From: Theropithecus gelada
Taxonomy: Eukaryota; Chordata; Mammalia; Primates; Cercopithecidae
DNA length: 64,000 nt
Direction: 5' to 3'
Assembly: GCF_003255815.1 (NCBI RefSeq)
Contig: NC_037670.1
Coordinates: 58,972,724 to 59,036,723 of the forward strand
The position numbers were made by a program, and so were the translations under genes. The notes under the pieces were generated by a model. That model had not been told where the DNA came from. It saw only the letters and a program-made list of their open reading frames with translations, and searched no databases. This document shows positions 30,814 through 43,940 of the stretch, piece after piece. Positions within the stretch are counted from its first letter, which is position 1; every line of letters starts with the position of its first letter.

Positions 30814-32799
30814 CCTTCCTAGGTCATATATTATTTATTATTGTGTCTATCATTAAGTCTACTTACTATGCCACTATATGATAGGCCATCAATACATGTA
30901 ATTAAATAAAATAATCAGAATTAAAAGCATTTAAAAAGTACAATAGAATTAAAGAACCATTCAATATTCAAAAAGTTAATATCAACATAGTAAAAAAATA
31001 AAATTATATTTTTACATTAGGGTACACTTACTATTCATTTTTGTGAGTAAAGAGAGATGTTATTCGTATTTCATAAATATTTTTATAAATCCCAAAGCCT
31101 TTGGAAATGTTTTCAGTACAACTTTAAAATGTGAATTCTGGAATTAAAAACTGAATTGAGAGTCAGCAAATTTTTTGAAATAAGATTATTTTGTTGAACA
31201 GAATAAACATATAAAAGTAACAAACAACATGCTGGGACTTTTTTTTCAGAAGAAAAAGCCTCTTAGTTAATACATTTGAAGAATATTTTATAGAAGCAAT
31301 GAGAAGACCCAGAATAGCAAAAGGATCACAGGAGAAAACTGTGGATTGGCAGACGGTCAGTGCTCGCAAGAGAGTGCAAAAAAGGGTTCCTGGGGAGTCC
31401 TTGTCCTCTACCCGTGTTATAGCCTCATCTGAGACTCAGGCACCTTGCAGCTGCAGGAAGGATCCTGATGGAGTCCCAGCCCAGCACTGTGGGCTTTGAT
31501 CTCAATTTATCTTAATGCAGACCCCTTTTGAACTTCCTTAGCAATTCCTTTTTTATTCAGAAATCACAACCCATACATTTTAATCCCATTCTGGACATTG
31601 GCTCCCTTTTTATTGTTTGAGCCTAAGTTGTTGTGTTGGCTTCCTGACACATACTCCATGTCTCACACCCATTGCTATGGGCAGGAAATTATTTCTACCC
31701 CACTGTCTAGTGCTTAAGGTCCCGTTGAGGCAGCAGTGATATTCCTAGTAACCACTGCCTGATCCCCTGGTTAGATTTTTGCATACTACTGATTCTTGGT
31801 TTCAGAGTCACAAATACTGTAATCTCATTCCCACTGTGTTGAATCTCCAAGGGCAAACACTTGCCTATCACTCATTGAGCTCTCCAGGCGCTATTTTATG
31901 CTTGCCACCTCCTCCCATTGTCTTCTTCAGCTGGGACTATGCCCAAGGTGTTTTCCTACTGCAGCTGCTTTAAAGAGCCATTTCCTCCTCACCTGCTCTC
32001 CTGCTCACCTGCTACTTGGATAATCATCAGCCCCTCCCATTTCATGGCCTCTATCACAGCAAGTGGCATAACTAAAGGAGCACTGGAAAGAAAATCCGGC
32101 TTTCCTTGTATTTGGCTAATGCACCTGTTAGGTAATGATGTATGATGCTATCAGATAGCAAGGAAATGCAGGCCACAAATAAAGCATTGGGTTCAAGAGG
32201 GAAGAATATTTTTAAAATATTATAGTAAGGAGCAATTTATTGGTATTAATAAAAGTAAATGTGTTGCCTTCTATCCTCTGTTGAGTCTTTTCCTACACTT
32301 TCTTTTACTGAGAACCAGCTACTTACCTTTAATTCCTACCCTCAGCACTCATTATGTGACAGAAGTAAATTGTATTTTCAAGTTACAAATTTGATTTATT
32401 GTAAAGATATTATTAAATTTTAAAACAACTTAAAAAACTACTGTAGTGAACACAACTCAGATATATCAGAAACTATAGAAAGAGGAAGGAGACGAGATTG
32501 GACCAAGACAGCATTAAGATTTATAAACTTCTCTGAAATAATACGCATCAGGCAGTGATATACTTGTGTGAACCAACAATTTAGCAGCAATAACCAAAAA
32601 ATAAACAAATAACTGGACTTATAGGAGAGAAAGAGTGCCGTTTAGCTATGTAGGTCACATAAGTCTGAACAATATTTCTTTGGTTTTGTTAGAACTCAAT
32701 TTTTAAACTGAAATCATGATTCATTTTAAAAATCTAGTGTCAATTAGCAACTTCCAAAAGTATTTTTAAGTACACACAGGTTCTGAAACTTTGTCTCAC
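30814..32799. other. 2 kb unassigned
   Basis: No recognised repeat. 31280-31500 and 31540-32150 are less AT-rich than their surroundings and hold open frames of 64-75 codons with no family resemblance. No splice-site-bounded exon or polyA context stands out. Confidence 0.5.
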
Positions 32800-33046
32800 A
32801 AGTGTGTAAAAATAAAAGGTTTCTGTTGTCTGGTCACATTTTCAACGTATTGAATATTTCAAAATTACTAAAAGAAGAGATTTTTAACATTCTCACTACA
32901 AAAATAGTAAGTTAGTGAGATGATAGATATGTTAATTAATTTGATTAAATCTTTCTACAACGTATGCATATATCAGAACATCACATTGTACCCCATAAAT
33001 ACAAAATTTTTATTTGTCAATTAAAAAAATAAATTTGAAAAAGAAT
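32800..33046 (+). mobile_element. L1M 3' end
   Basis: 'tcagaacatcacattgtacc' at 32973-32992 and 'cataaatacaaaatttttat' match the terminal L1MA/L1MB 3' UTR. Upstream text ('acattctcactacaaaaata') gives the order. It ends in an A-rich tail where the next Alu begins. Confidence 0.8.
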
Positions 33047-33381
<335 letters not shown>

Positions 33382-33690
33382 TTATTTCAAATTATATTAT
33401 AAAGCAATAGTAATCAATGAGTATGCCACTGGCATGAAAACAGACCCAGAGTTCAATGGAACAATATTGAGAGCCTCCAACAAAAACCTAAGCGTATATT
33501 GTCAACAAAGGCACCAAGAAGACACAACGAGGAGAAGACATTCCCCTCAATAAACGGTATTGGTTAAACGAGATCCACATGCAAAATAATTAAATTGTGC
33601 ACTAATCTTAGATAATACACAAAATCATAAGACCTGAAACTGTAAAACTCCTAGAAGAAAACACATGGGATAGCGTTGGCAATGATTTTT

Positions 33691-34378
33691 TATTTATTTT
33701 TATATTTTTAATTTTTAATTGTTGTGGGTATATAGGAGGTGTATATATTTACGGGGATGCTTTGATACAATCACACAATGTGTAATAATGACATCACGGA
33801 AGATGGAGTATCCATCCCCTCAACCATTTATCCCTTGTATTACAAACAATCCAATTATACTCTTTTAGTTACTTTAAAATGTACAATTAAATTATTATTG
33901 ACCATAGTTACCTTCTGGTACTATCAAATACTAGGCCTTATTCATTCATGCAAACATTTTTTTTTGTACCCAGTAACTATCCCACCCTCCGGCTCTGAGA
34001 GCCCTATTACCCTTCCTAGCCTCTGGTAACCATTCTTCTATTGTCTATCTCCATGTGTTCAATTGTTTTAATTTTTAGATCCTACAAACAAACAAGAACA
34101 TGTGATGTTTGTGTTTCTGTGCCTGACTTATTTCACTTAACATAATGACCTCCAGTTCCATTGGTGTTGTTGCAAATGACTGGATGTTGTTCTTTTTATG
34201 GCTGAATAGTACTCCATTGTGTATGTGTACCACATTTTCTTTATCTATTCGTCTGTTGATGGACATTTAGGGTGCTTCCAAATCTTGGTCATTGTGTACA
34301 TGCTGCAACAAACACAGAGTGCAGATGCCTCTTTGACATACTGAGTTCCTTTCTTTTGGATACATGCCCAGCAGTGGG
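33691..34378 (-). mobile_element. Antisense L1 3'-end insertion (L1PREC/L1MA-like)
   Basis: The plus strand reads the reverse complement of an L1 3' end, from a T-rich tail ('tatttttaatttttaattg') to 'ttttggatacatgcccagca'. It is 5'-truncated at about 688 bp. The 13-bp TSD 'ggcaatgattttt' (33678-33690) and 'ggcaataattttt' (34379-34391) has one mismatch. It is therefore a separate retrotransposition into the sense L1. Confidence 0.88.
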
Positions 34379-34948
34379 GGCAATAATTTTTTTAGCTATT
34401 ATACCGAAAGCTCAGGAAAAAAAGAGCATAAACAATAAAATATCCAAGTAAACTAATGTAAGCTAAACATCAAACTAAAATGTTTCTGCACAGCAACAGA
34501 AAATCAACAAAATGAAAAGCCAGCCTACAGAATAGGAGAAAATATTTGTGAACCTTATATACGATAAGAGATTAATAATCAAAATACATAAGGAACTCAT
34601 ACATTCAATAGCAAAATAACAAATAACCTAGCCAAAAAAATGGGCAATGGACCTGAATAGATATTTATCCATAAAAGTAACGTGCAAGTATATGAGAAAA
34701 GTTCTCAACATCAAGGAACTGGAAACCAAAACCACAATAAGATATCATCTCACGCCTGTTAGGATGGCTATTATTTTTAAAAGGCAAGAGATAACAAGCA
34801 CTGGTGAGGATGTGGAGAAAAGGGAAAGTGTGTATATAGATGGCGAGAATGTAAATTGATGCAGCCATTATGGAAAGCAGTGTGGAGTTTCCTCAGAAAA
34901 TTGAAAATAGAATTAAAATAAGACCTAGCAATCTGTCTTTTTGGGTTA

Positions 34949-35267
<319 letters not shown>

Positions 35268-35384
35268 GAAATCTACACCCAATAGAGATATCTGCACTCC
35301 CATGTTCATCACAGGATTATTCATAGTAGCCAAGATATGGGAACCTAAATGCCCATCAACAGATGAAGCGATTAAAATATCTGA

Positions 35385-35640
35385 TATATAAATGTGTGTG
35401 TATACATATATATATGTGTGTATATATGTATGCATATATATCTCATATATATCTCATATACCATGTAGATATACACACATATATACGTGTGTATGTATAC
35501 ATATATATCTCATATACATGTAGTATAAGCATTAAATCTTTAAAACATTAAAACATATAATATATATCATATTACATATTATACATATGATATATATAAT
35601 GTAAGCATATGATATACACATACACATATATACATATACA
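35385..35640 (+). repeat. TA/TG/CA-rich complex microsatellite
   Basis: About 255 bp of TATG, TATA, CATA and CACA units with an approximate longer-order repeat: 'atatatctcatata' recurs at about 35436, 35449 and 35503, and 'catgtagatatacacaca' versus 'catgtagtataagc'. It lies within the 3' part of an L1 and is strongly self-complementary. Confidence 0.85.
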
Positions 35641-36194
35641 CAATGGGGTACTATTCAGCCTTAAAAAAGAACCAAATAACATTATTGTTACAATGTGGGC
35701 AAATCTAGAGTACACTATGCTGAGCAAAATAAACCAGGCACAGGAAGACAAATTTTGCATGATCTCACTTATACGTGAAATCTAAAAAAATTCAAACTCA
35801 CAGAATTAGAGAGTAGAATGGTGGTTACTGCAGACAGGGTGGTGGTGGGTGAGGACAGCAGTATTAGTAAAATGGTACAGTGTTTCAGTTAGGCAGGAGG
35901 AATACCTTCTGGTGATCCATTGTACAAGGTGACTAAAGTTAACAATAATGTATTGTATATTTCAAAAGTAACAGAACGGTGGATTTTAAATGTTCTTGCC
36001 ACAAAGACATGGTAAGTATGTGGGGTGATGGATACATTAATCAGCAGGATTCGCCCATTCTGCAATGTATATATGTATCAAAACATGACTTTGTACCCCA
36101 TAAATATAAAATTATATACAGTTGTCAGTTAAAATAAAAATTAAATTGATAAAAGAAAAGAGAATAAGGCACTGTTTTACACAGGGGTAAATTT

Positions 36195-36335
36195 AAATCT
36201 AACAGTGACGCTAGAGATAGGTATTATTTCTCCCATTTCCAGAGGAAATGTGGGATTGGTTACACAGGCGTTGGGAAACTTGCCCAAGGCTGATGAGCTG
36301 ATGTCACTCGCATCCGATCTGATTTCAGGAATGAT
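36195..36335 (+). mobile_element. MIR element
   Basis: 'taggtattatttctcccatt' at 36218-36237, 'gaaacttgcccaaggctgat' at 36277-36296 and 'tccgatctgatttcagg' follow MIR core order. Confidence 0.65.
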
Positions 36336-38233
36336 TTAAGCATTGCTTTTGGGAGCTAGATGGCTGGACAGTTCCACAAGGTCAAGGCAAAGATCTGCAA
36401 GAAACATAGAAGGGGTGAGATATTGGTGTAGCCCACATAAACAAAAAGGCAACTGAATACTCCTGTTCTTAGGGAAAGGGGCTGGCAGGAGGAGGTCAAA
36501 AATGGGTGACAGCTAGGGTTACAGAAGGCTGGCCAGGGCCCCCACAAATGTGCCTCTGTGAGAATCAGGAAAGATACACTTTGCTCAATGCAGATACAGA
36601 CTGGGGCATGAGGCTCAGGATGGACATCAGCCCCGATAGTCCACCCCCTCTCCCTTGTGCAACACAGCACCTTCAAAAAGGTTGAACTACCTGGCTTGGA
36701 TGCCAGCCAGGGGGCAGGAACCTGATGAGGGCCACTTGGATGAGAGGGACCTCGGGCATGAGAAGGCGGTACAGGGTGTTGCCTCTGTGCAGGTGCTGCT
36801 TACCCCACCTGCCCTCAGCTTCCCATTATTTCCCAAGCCTGGCGTGACTGTGCTGACTCTATTCACTGGGCTGAGAGGAAGGAAAGGGCAGCTGGGAAAG
36901 GTTAGGGGAGCACGCAGGATCATGGTAAGAAGTTGTGTCCTCAAGTGGGCTTATGGCTTTTTCCATGGTTCTGTTTCTACTCCTACCTAAATGTCAATTT
37001 CTTTATTCAAACTGGTGTTTCTAGCTATTGTTGATGTCTCCTCAGTTCATTTCACTTATATCTTAAAATCTTTTTAGAATAAATTAATCTTAGGACATTT
37101 TCAGCATCCAAATTTGGAAGAATAACTATCATTCAAGGTTATAAATTAAAACACATATTTAAACAAACTTTGCCATTATTGAAAGTAAAAATTATATTTT
37201 GAATGACTTTAGAAGCTTTGTAATAAAATTCTAATTACCTCTGATGCAAAAAGTCTAAATGCTAATTATAAAATATTCTAAAGTGTATTCGTTGTCACCT
37301 GATGAAGGTGGCACTTTATTGCTAATTGCAATGTCAAACTATTCTTAGAACAGTACAATTATAAAACAAAAATTTCTCTAAAATATATAAAATGTGAAAA
37401 CTAACAAATTAATAAAATACTAAGTTGATAGGCTAAATACAATTTTTCAAAATGACTCTGAAAAACAAACCTATTGGGTTGAGTTTTATTTTGAGGTAGG
37501 GAAGCCTGTAATACAGTAAACCCTGAATCGCTGCTGGAAAGAGCTCAATTCAGTATCTTGTTGATCTCAAAAAATAATTTTATGCTCTAATTAAATTCAT
37601 GGTTTTAAATTAAAAGTTGATACAAGAAAACACCAAGGGATTTCATGATGCAAAATAGAGAAAGGAAATTAGAACTGGGAGAAAAAAAAGTGATGACTCT
37701 TGATGGAGAAAAGAGAATGGCCATGAGGAAGGTGATCACTGTTATTTATTACTGTAGATGGCAATTTTGTTTAGGGAAGGAAAACATTAATGCATTCGAT
37801 ATCCAGACACACATTCAGATTGCCTGAAGTGTTTGAGGCATTACTTTAAATATTATTTAAAAATTGTAAATCTACATGAAGAGTATTTTTGAAAGTTATC
37901 CTGAGAAACCTAGAATTGACTTTTATAATAAAGCACATATTAAAAAGGTGACTAAAACCTTTGAAAAACAATGTGTTTGCCTATTTTGAAAAGAAGGTTA
38001 TCTTTGTAAATTAAAATTCAGTAAAATCTAAAAAACACAATTGTACAAGTTTTTTGATGAAACAAATAGTAGGATTTAGATCAGAAATCTTTAAGCACCA
38101 AATTTACTAAAAGGATCTAAGAAAATTTCCAAAGAAAATTCTGGATACCATGTTGAGTAGCCATCATAAGGTAACCCAGGTATGCCTATTGTGACCAAAC
38201 AGTGAAGTAACCCTGGAAGTTAATTTTCCCTCC
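36336..38233. other. 1.9 kb unassigned, GC-richer on the left
   Basis: 36340-36990 is distinctly GC-richer than the rest of the window and contains open frames of 85-111 codons on both strands. No domain is recognised and the two strands' frames overlap, as expected in GC-rich non-coding DNA. 36990-38233 is AT-rich with nothing recognised. Confidence 0.5.
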
Positions 38234-38465
38234 ACTATGGATCAAATGTTTGTGCTCCTCCCTCTCATTCACACGTTGATACCCAATCTCCAGTGTGATG
38301 GAATTTGGAGGTGGAGACTTTGAGAAGCAATTCAGTTATGAGGGCAGAGAAACCTCATGAATGGGATAAGCGCCCTTATCAAAGAGAGTCCAGAAAGCTG
38401 CCTCACCCCTTCCTCCGTGTGAGGACACAGCAGCAGGAAGTACTGCAGCAGCAGGAAGTACTGAT
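38234..38465 (+). mobile_element. MaLR LTR fragment (MLT1/MST-like)
   Basis: 'actatggatcaaatgtttgt' at 38234-38253, 'gtgatggaatttggaggtgg' and 'cctcatgaatgggataagcg' follow the order of a MaLR LTR. The 3' half is missing. It ends at an 18-bp perfect tandem duplication of 'cagcagcaggaagtactg' (38428-38445 and 38446-38463). Confidence 0.7.
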
Positions 38466-39064
38466 CTTCTGGTGAGTTTTCTCTAGTTCTTCCTTCATCA
38501 GGGTTGGCAGGCATCTTATCTCTGATCCTTCCTGGATAGTCACTTCATCAAATCCACCCACAGCTACCTAAGGACCATTTTCCGTAACAATTTTTATTTC
38601 ATAACATTCTATAATCTCAACTTTGTCCTTCTACCAATATTCACTATCTATAATGTAGAGATTTATATGTAGTACAGGTAAAGATAATCTTTTCATTGAA
38701 ATAATTTCACAACCAGTGATTCTTACTACTTTACGTGGCACATGAAGGGAATTCAGCAGCGGTGTCCATATCTTGTGATGGGCAACAGGGCATAATCTTA
38801 TTTAAGAACATTGCTTCTACTTGTATAAATTAGTATATAAGCTCCTTTGCCTTCTCTTAATTTTGTCTTTAGTTTTCAATTTTGATAAAATATCTAGCTG
38901 CCTTATTTGCTCATAATAAAGCATTTTGCACCGTAGCATCTAAAATACACACACTATAGGACTGGATGATTTGCTTCACAGTTTTTCTTTAGTTGAAGTA
39001 AATTGTTCTCTCAATAGAACATTCTCCTTTCTCATAGACAATTACATTGTCAAGATAATCTATG
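38466..39064. other. 0.6 kb unassigned
   Basis: AT-rich sequence with nothing recognised. Confidence 0.45.
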
Positions 39065-39340
39065 TTACGCTGTGGTAACAAGCAACTCAAAATCTCAGTG
39101 GCTTTCAACAAGACATTGTTTCTCACTCACACTATATATCTACAACACATTGGCTGCCTCTGTTCCACATCATTTTGACATCAGCCTGGGCTTTGAAGCA
39201 GTATCAGTTCATAGAGGGAGAAAGATATTTTTCCAGGAAGCGGATTTTTTTTTCGGGAAGAAAATATGTCATTTTCATTTCTTTTTATGGCCCTAAACAA
39301 GTTACAAGGACAGGGTTGATGTCAAAGAGATGGGGAAATA
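39065..39340 (+). mobile_element. Ancient interspersed repeat, left part; family not named
   Basis: 'gctgtggtaacaagcaactc' at 39069, 'caaaatctcagtggctttca' and 'tggctgcctctgttccacat' follow a common mammalian repeat whose consensus I remember but cannot name with confidence. Text of the same repeat ('cttccccagggaggag') resumes after the MER2 at 39668, so MER2 landed within it. Confidence 0.5.
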
Positions 39341-39665
39341 CAGTGGGTCCTCTATATCCATCGGTTCCTATCCACAGATTCTACCAACCATAGATTAAAA
39401 ATATTTAGAAAAAAAAGTCACGAAGTCCCAAAAATCAGTACTTAAATGTACCATATGCCCAGTACTATCTTGAATCCACTGGAATAAACTGATATGTAGG
39501 CATTGTACTATTACAAGTAACCTAGAGATGATTTAAAGTAAATGGATGTGCATAGGTAATATACAATTACTGTGATATTTTATAACAGGGACTTTCGCAT
39601 CCATGGACTTTGGTATCTGAGGGAGCTCCTAGAACCAATTCCCTATGAATACCAAGAGATGACTG
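39341..39665 (+). mobile_element. MER2 DNA transposon (Tigger/pogo family)
   Basis: A 325-bp non-autonomous element from 'cagtgggtcctctatatcca' to 'ctatgaataccaagagatgactg', with inverted termini. It is flanked by the TA dinucleotides (39339-39340 and 39666-39667) expected of Tc1/mariner-type insertion. 'aacctagagatgatttaaag' at 39520 is the internal landmark. Confidence 0.88.
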
Positions 39666-39667
39666 TA

Positions 39668-41220
39668 TGCTTCTTCCCCAGGGAGGAGTAGGGAACACTT
39701 TAAGGTGTACTCAAACACTGTATCTTTCTGGGCATCATTTTGCTCCCCCACCACATTCAGAGCATACACACTCCCTAATCCGAGGCAACAATCCCAAATT
39801 CCCAGCCACAGCCTCCATCGTGCGCCTGTCTCATCCAGTCTGGAGACCGTGAAGCAAACTCAACCTCAATGACTCACTCCTCTTTGTATTCAGGAGAGCA
39901 ACAGGAACAATAGCACTGCAATACATGCTCCCACTGGGAAAACAGAACAACTGGACTTGCCATCACTGGTCTGTAGCAATCCCAGAAACCTGCTAGGCAG
40001 AATTTTGAGAGGCTCCTGTCCTTAAGGTGGAGAATATTCTTTGGGTCCTGACTGCATACCCTGGGATTAGACACTTTCCTCCCAGTATATTTTTCCCTCC
40101 ATGACCCTTGGTTCTGTTTTTGAAGACGTTCTCTCTTTTTTACCATCTTACTTTGTCACATCTGAGAGGGTCATTGAGAATGCATCCTCCCTGGGGCCAG
40201 ATGGTCTTCTCAGTCTGTTTCTTGTCCTTTGAAGTTGGGTGAACCAAAGCCTATTTTAAATTCTGAAGCATCAAACTATCTTCTGGCTCAAACTGATGGC
40301 TATTGGAAATACAACTCTCTCAAAAACTTACTTGCTTTCTTAATCCTGTGAGAAGCAGCAAATATTTTAACATCATAATATCGTCTACCACAGAGATGGA
40401 GCTTATATTTTTCTTTTACACAGAGCTCTTGATGCACTCAATGTAATAGCTGTTCTACCTGCCTTTTATATTTCATTTTTGTATCTGACTTGGCTTTGCT
40501 GCTAGAAATAACATATGAAAAGCACTCGGAAATTACATCTTGCAGCTGATATTCCCTAGAGACACCATTCCTGACCCAAATAGTCATTTGGCTTATATTC
40601 GAACATAAACATGGATGGCGTCTCACAGCCTACTGAATCTGCTCACTCATTTTTATACTGATGAGCTGCTGGGTTATAAATCTGCCTTCTCGTAGTTTCC
40701 AAGCACCATGCTTCCTTCTGCCAATACATAAGCACACAATAAATACAAACTATCTTATAAGCTATAGCGGACCAATCAGCCTATCTTTTACTGTGAACCG
40801 ATATTGCCTGGAAAAAAAAATTGCTACTAAAAGTAGTTTTATATATACTTTTTATATAACATATGTTTTTTTAAATTTTTATATAACATACGTTTCCTCT
40901 TTGTTTTTCTTTCAGTGTGTTCTAATTTGACATTTTCCTTTAAAGTGTGCATCATAACCTAAATACAGATCTTTAGGTATCCTTGGGTCACTATAAAATT
41001 GAACAGAGCCACTATTCCCCTCATTTAAAATAACTACTCTTCTATCTTCTTGCAGATTACATATTCACATCTGTGGGGTTTTTGTTTGTTGGTTTTTTAT
41101 TTTGTTTTGCCCACTACATTGTTGAACTGATTGTTTTAAGGCATTATGTAAAATCCCTTATTGTTTAGCTTGTCATTTAACACAATTGCTATATATCCTT
41201 GCTACTGGTCCTGCACAGAT
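39668..41220. other. 1.55 kb mostly unassigned
   Basis: The first 50 bp finish the ancient repeat hosting MER2. The rest (39720-41220) may contain an old LTR-like segment at 40100-40260, but I could not match it to a family. 61-90 codon frames are present with no known domain. Confidence 0.45.
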
Positions 41221-41224
41221 TAGA

Positions 41225-41475
41225 TGGTCATGCCTTTATATTTTTATTCAAATGATTAATAAAAGGTTGAAAAGGACATAGCCAAGGATAAAGCCCGTGG
41301 CACCCTACTGGAAACCACCTTAACGTCGACATCTATCCATTAATCATCACTTTGGGTTGAGTTTTTCAATCAGCTACTAATCCATCATTTTGATCTTGCA
41401 CTTTTCTAAATCTTGTCCACAAATGCCTAGTCTGACATGATTTGTTTTTTGTGGGCCTATATTCACCGCCTCCTC
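41225..41475 (-). mobile_element. CR1/L3-type LINE fragment (reverse-transcriptase region)
   Basis: On the minus strand the sequence aligns by eye with the CR1/L3 RT: 'gtttccagtagggtgccac' corresponds to the 'SSGVPQ' box. It is followed by text for 'GLVLGPVLFN' and preceded by 'ctcaacccaaagtgatgatt' ('TQRV' region). Reading frames are broken. L3 and CR1 are very old amniote LINEs, so this may be the oldest recognisable element here. Confidence 0.65.
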
Positions 41476-43623
41476 TAAGGAACCATCTTTCAGCTTTAAT
41501 GATGTGTTCCTTAGACAAGAAGGCAATATTATACTACACATCAGCAGTAAGCACAATCTTTGTCCAACTTTTCAAAGTGTAATTATTATTTGTCAAACTT
41601 TAAAAAACTTGTAGAACTTTACCAAGTTTTCTCAACTCATTTCAAGAATATGTTCATAAACTCAATGGCAAATTTTCTGAGTAACTTGGATAGCAGTTCT
41701 TCTGCTTTAATAGACTTCAAAGAAGCTATGTGTGCTATTTAAATTTCCTTCAACTACCTCAGGTTTCAAAGTCTTTCTCACTAGTGTCCATTTTGTTTGC
41801 CTTTGTCTGAGAATAATTCTAGAAACTGTATTCTAATTCTCTCACTGTCAATCATCAACATAACAAACCCCACGGCATGTGTTATCCAGTCATTGCTGAG
41901 GTTGTCTTGAAAACAGCCATTATTTCACCCTGTCATTCTTATAGTCAGTTTATTTGCTGACTCTGGATTAAACTAGAAAGCAGGTCTTTTAAAGTTTAGC
42001 TATAACTGTACTTTCATTAAATATAAACAAGAGAGACAGGACTTGCAGAGGAAAGAAGACTGAATGTGGGTCCACATATGTTGGGCATCAGACTAACCTC
42101 CAAACTTTCTAGTTCTGTATTTTGGTAGGTCACAAGATTCTCTGACTTACAGTTTGTTCTTTAAAATTATGAAAGAAGAGGATTTTCTCACATCGAGTGC
42201 CGTAGCAATGAGAAAAGTATATAAACCACCTTAAAGTACTATGTAAGTGGTAAATAAGGTTCCTTACTATTGTTATTACTTGATAATTTAAAGTTGATAT
42301 AAAACATAAGAATAAGAAAGGGAAAATAAAAGCAGTGTGTTGAGAACTGAAGGAAGAAATAAATTATATATACTGAGGATGATTAAGTCATTGTTTTGCC
42401 TATATATTTAATAGCTGGCAAATAACCTATTCATTCTTATTTAGTCATTCAAATATATGGATGATAAAAAAGCCAAGAATAGTCAACAATGACATCCACT
42501 GAGTACAAAAATTAGGTACTCTTTTTAGTATCAGTATGTCACTAATTAAGGTTTTGAGAAAATTTCATCTTTTTTTTTAACTTTGTAACATTTTAAATAT
42601 TTTTCTAGCTTTTCAAATTTAAAACAATTTCATTTCACATTAAAATATGTTTATGATGTGAAACTAGGAATACATTTTATTCAATCATTGTTTTTTGAGT
42701 AATTGGGATTGAGTTCACAGTCAAAATATGAATTAGGAACTAGCTGACAGTATATTTTAATTAATTTCCTTTTTAATTACTTACAGTTAGGATTATCCAA
42801 AATTTTAAATTTTAAAGAGTGAAGTCACAGAAAATTTAACCAAGAAGGTTTTTATTACATTACATTTTGAGCCCCAAATATATGAATCTATTTCCCAGAG
42901 AGAGACTGATCTATAGAAATGTGCTTTTCTTACCTATTTTTATATTTTTGATAGTCTTTTTGTAGTTTATGTTCTTTGAGAAATGAGGAAAGTCACTGTT
43001 AACACTATTTCAACACATTCTGAGACATCAAAAGATAAAATCATAATAGTAATGACAATGATAGTATCTTTTGCTGTTCATTTAAAATTAATGGCTAGTT
43101 TATAATTACTAATATTTAAAGAACTAGTTGGTTCTTAAGTGGAAAATGAATTTTAATTTCAAAGGCATTTAAATTAAAGGGAAGAGCTCTTTAATTTTAC
43201 ATTCATTATAAGCTAATCACTTTTCTAAAATATTGCAGCATAGTTGATTTTTAATTCTGAGACCTCTATAATTCAATTTAAATCAGCACTATTATGCTGC
43301 GTTACAATGATATTTAGTCACCCCATCATGATTATTTGATTTAGCCAAATTAAAGTCTGTTTCATGGTTTTAAGATACAATAACATATATCAAAGCACCA
43401 TCAATGTAGTTAATAAAACTTTTTACACAGCAATAGTTATTTGTGTCAGATTCAAACATTTCCTCCAGGACACCCATGCAAACAGAAGAGTAAGAGTGAG
43501 TTCTCATCATTTTTCTGTGTGAAAACAGAATGAAAGCCATGCCGACAGTGATGTGTGTGCATCTATGTTTCTGTACTCCACATGCGTACTTGTATGTCCC
43601 TTAGCTGAGCCAACTTTTGAAGA
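41476..43623. other. 2.1 kb with no recognised repeat
   Basis: AT-rich sequence with no Alu, L1, LTR or microsatellite, the longest such block apart from 4.1-6.6 kb. The only frame of note is 60 codons (41560-41742), without a family match. Candidate place for conserved non-coding sequence, but conservation cannot be judged from one genome. Confidence 0.5.
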
Positions 43624-43940
43624 CAGCTGTTTTTTGGTACCTGTGGGGATCCAAGACCCCTGTGGATACCAAAATCTGTGATTGCTCAAGTTTCTGATAT
43701 AAATATTTTTGCACACATCCTCCTGTATAATTTAAGTCATTTCTGGATTACTTATAACACCTAATACACAGTAAATTCTATGTAAGTAGTTGTTGTACTA
43801 TATTGTTTAGGAAATGATTACAAGAAAAAATGTCTATGCATATTCAGTACAGACACATCATCCCTTTTGTTCTGAATATTTTCCATCCATGACTAATTGA
43901 ATCTGCAAAATCAGAATCCACAAATATAGAAGGCCAACTG
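43624..43940 (-). mobile_element. MER2 DNA transposon, opposite orientation
   Basis: A reverse-orientation copy: it starts at 'cagctgttttttggtacctg' and ends '...agaaggccaactg' followed by TA at 43941-43942. The internal order mirrors the element at 39341. The left flank is 'ga' rather than TA. Confidence 0.85.

Noticed and set aside
36655..36990. 111-codon plus-strand frame as a new gene
   Set aside because: An 85-codon frame overlaps it on the other strand, no domain or splice context is visible, and GC-rich non-coding DNA gives such frames by chance.
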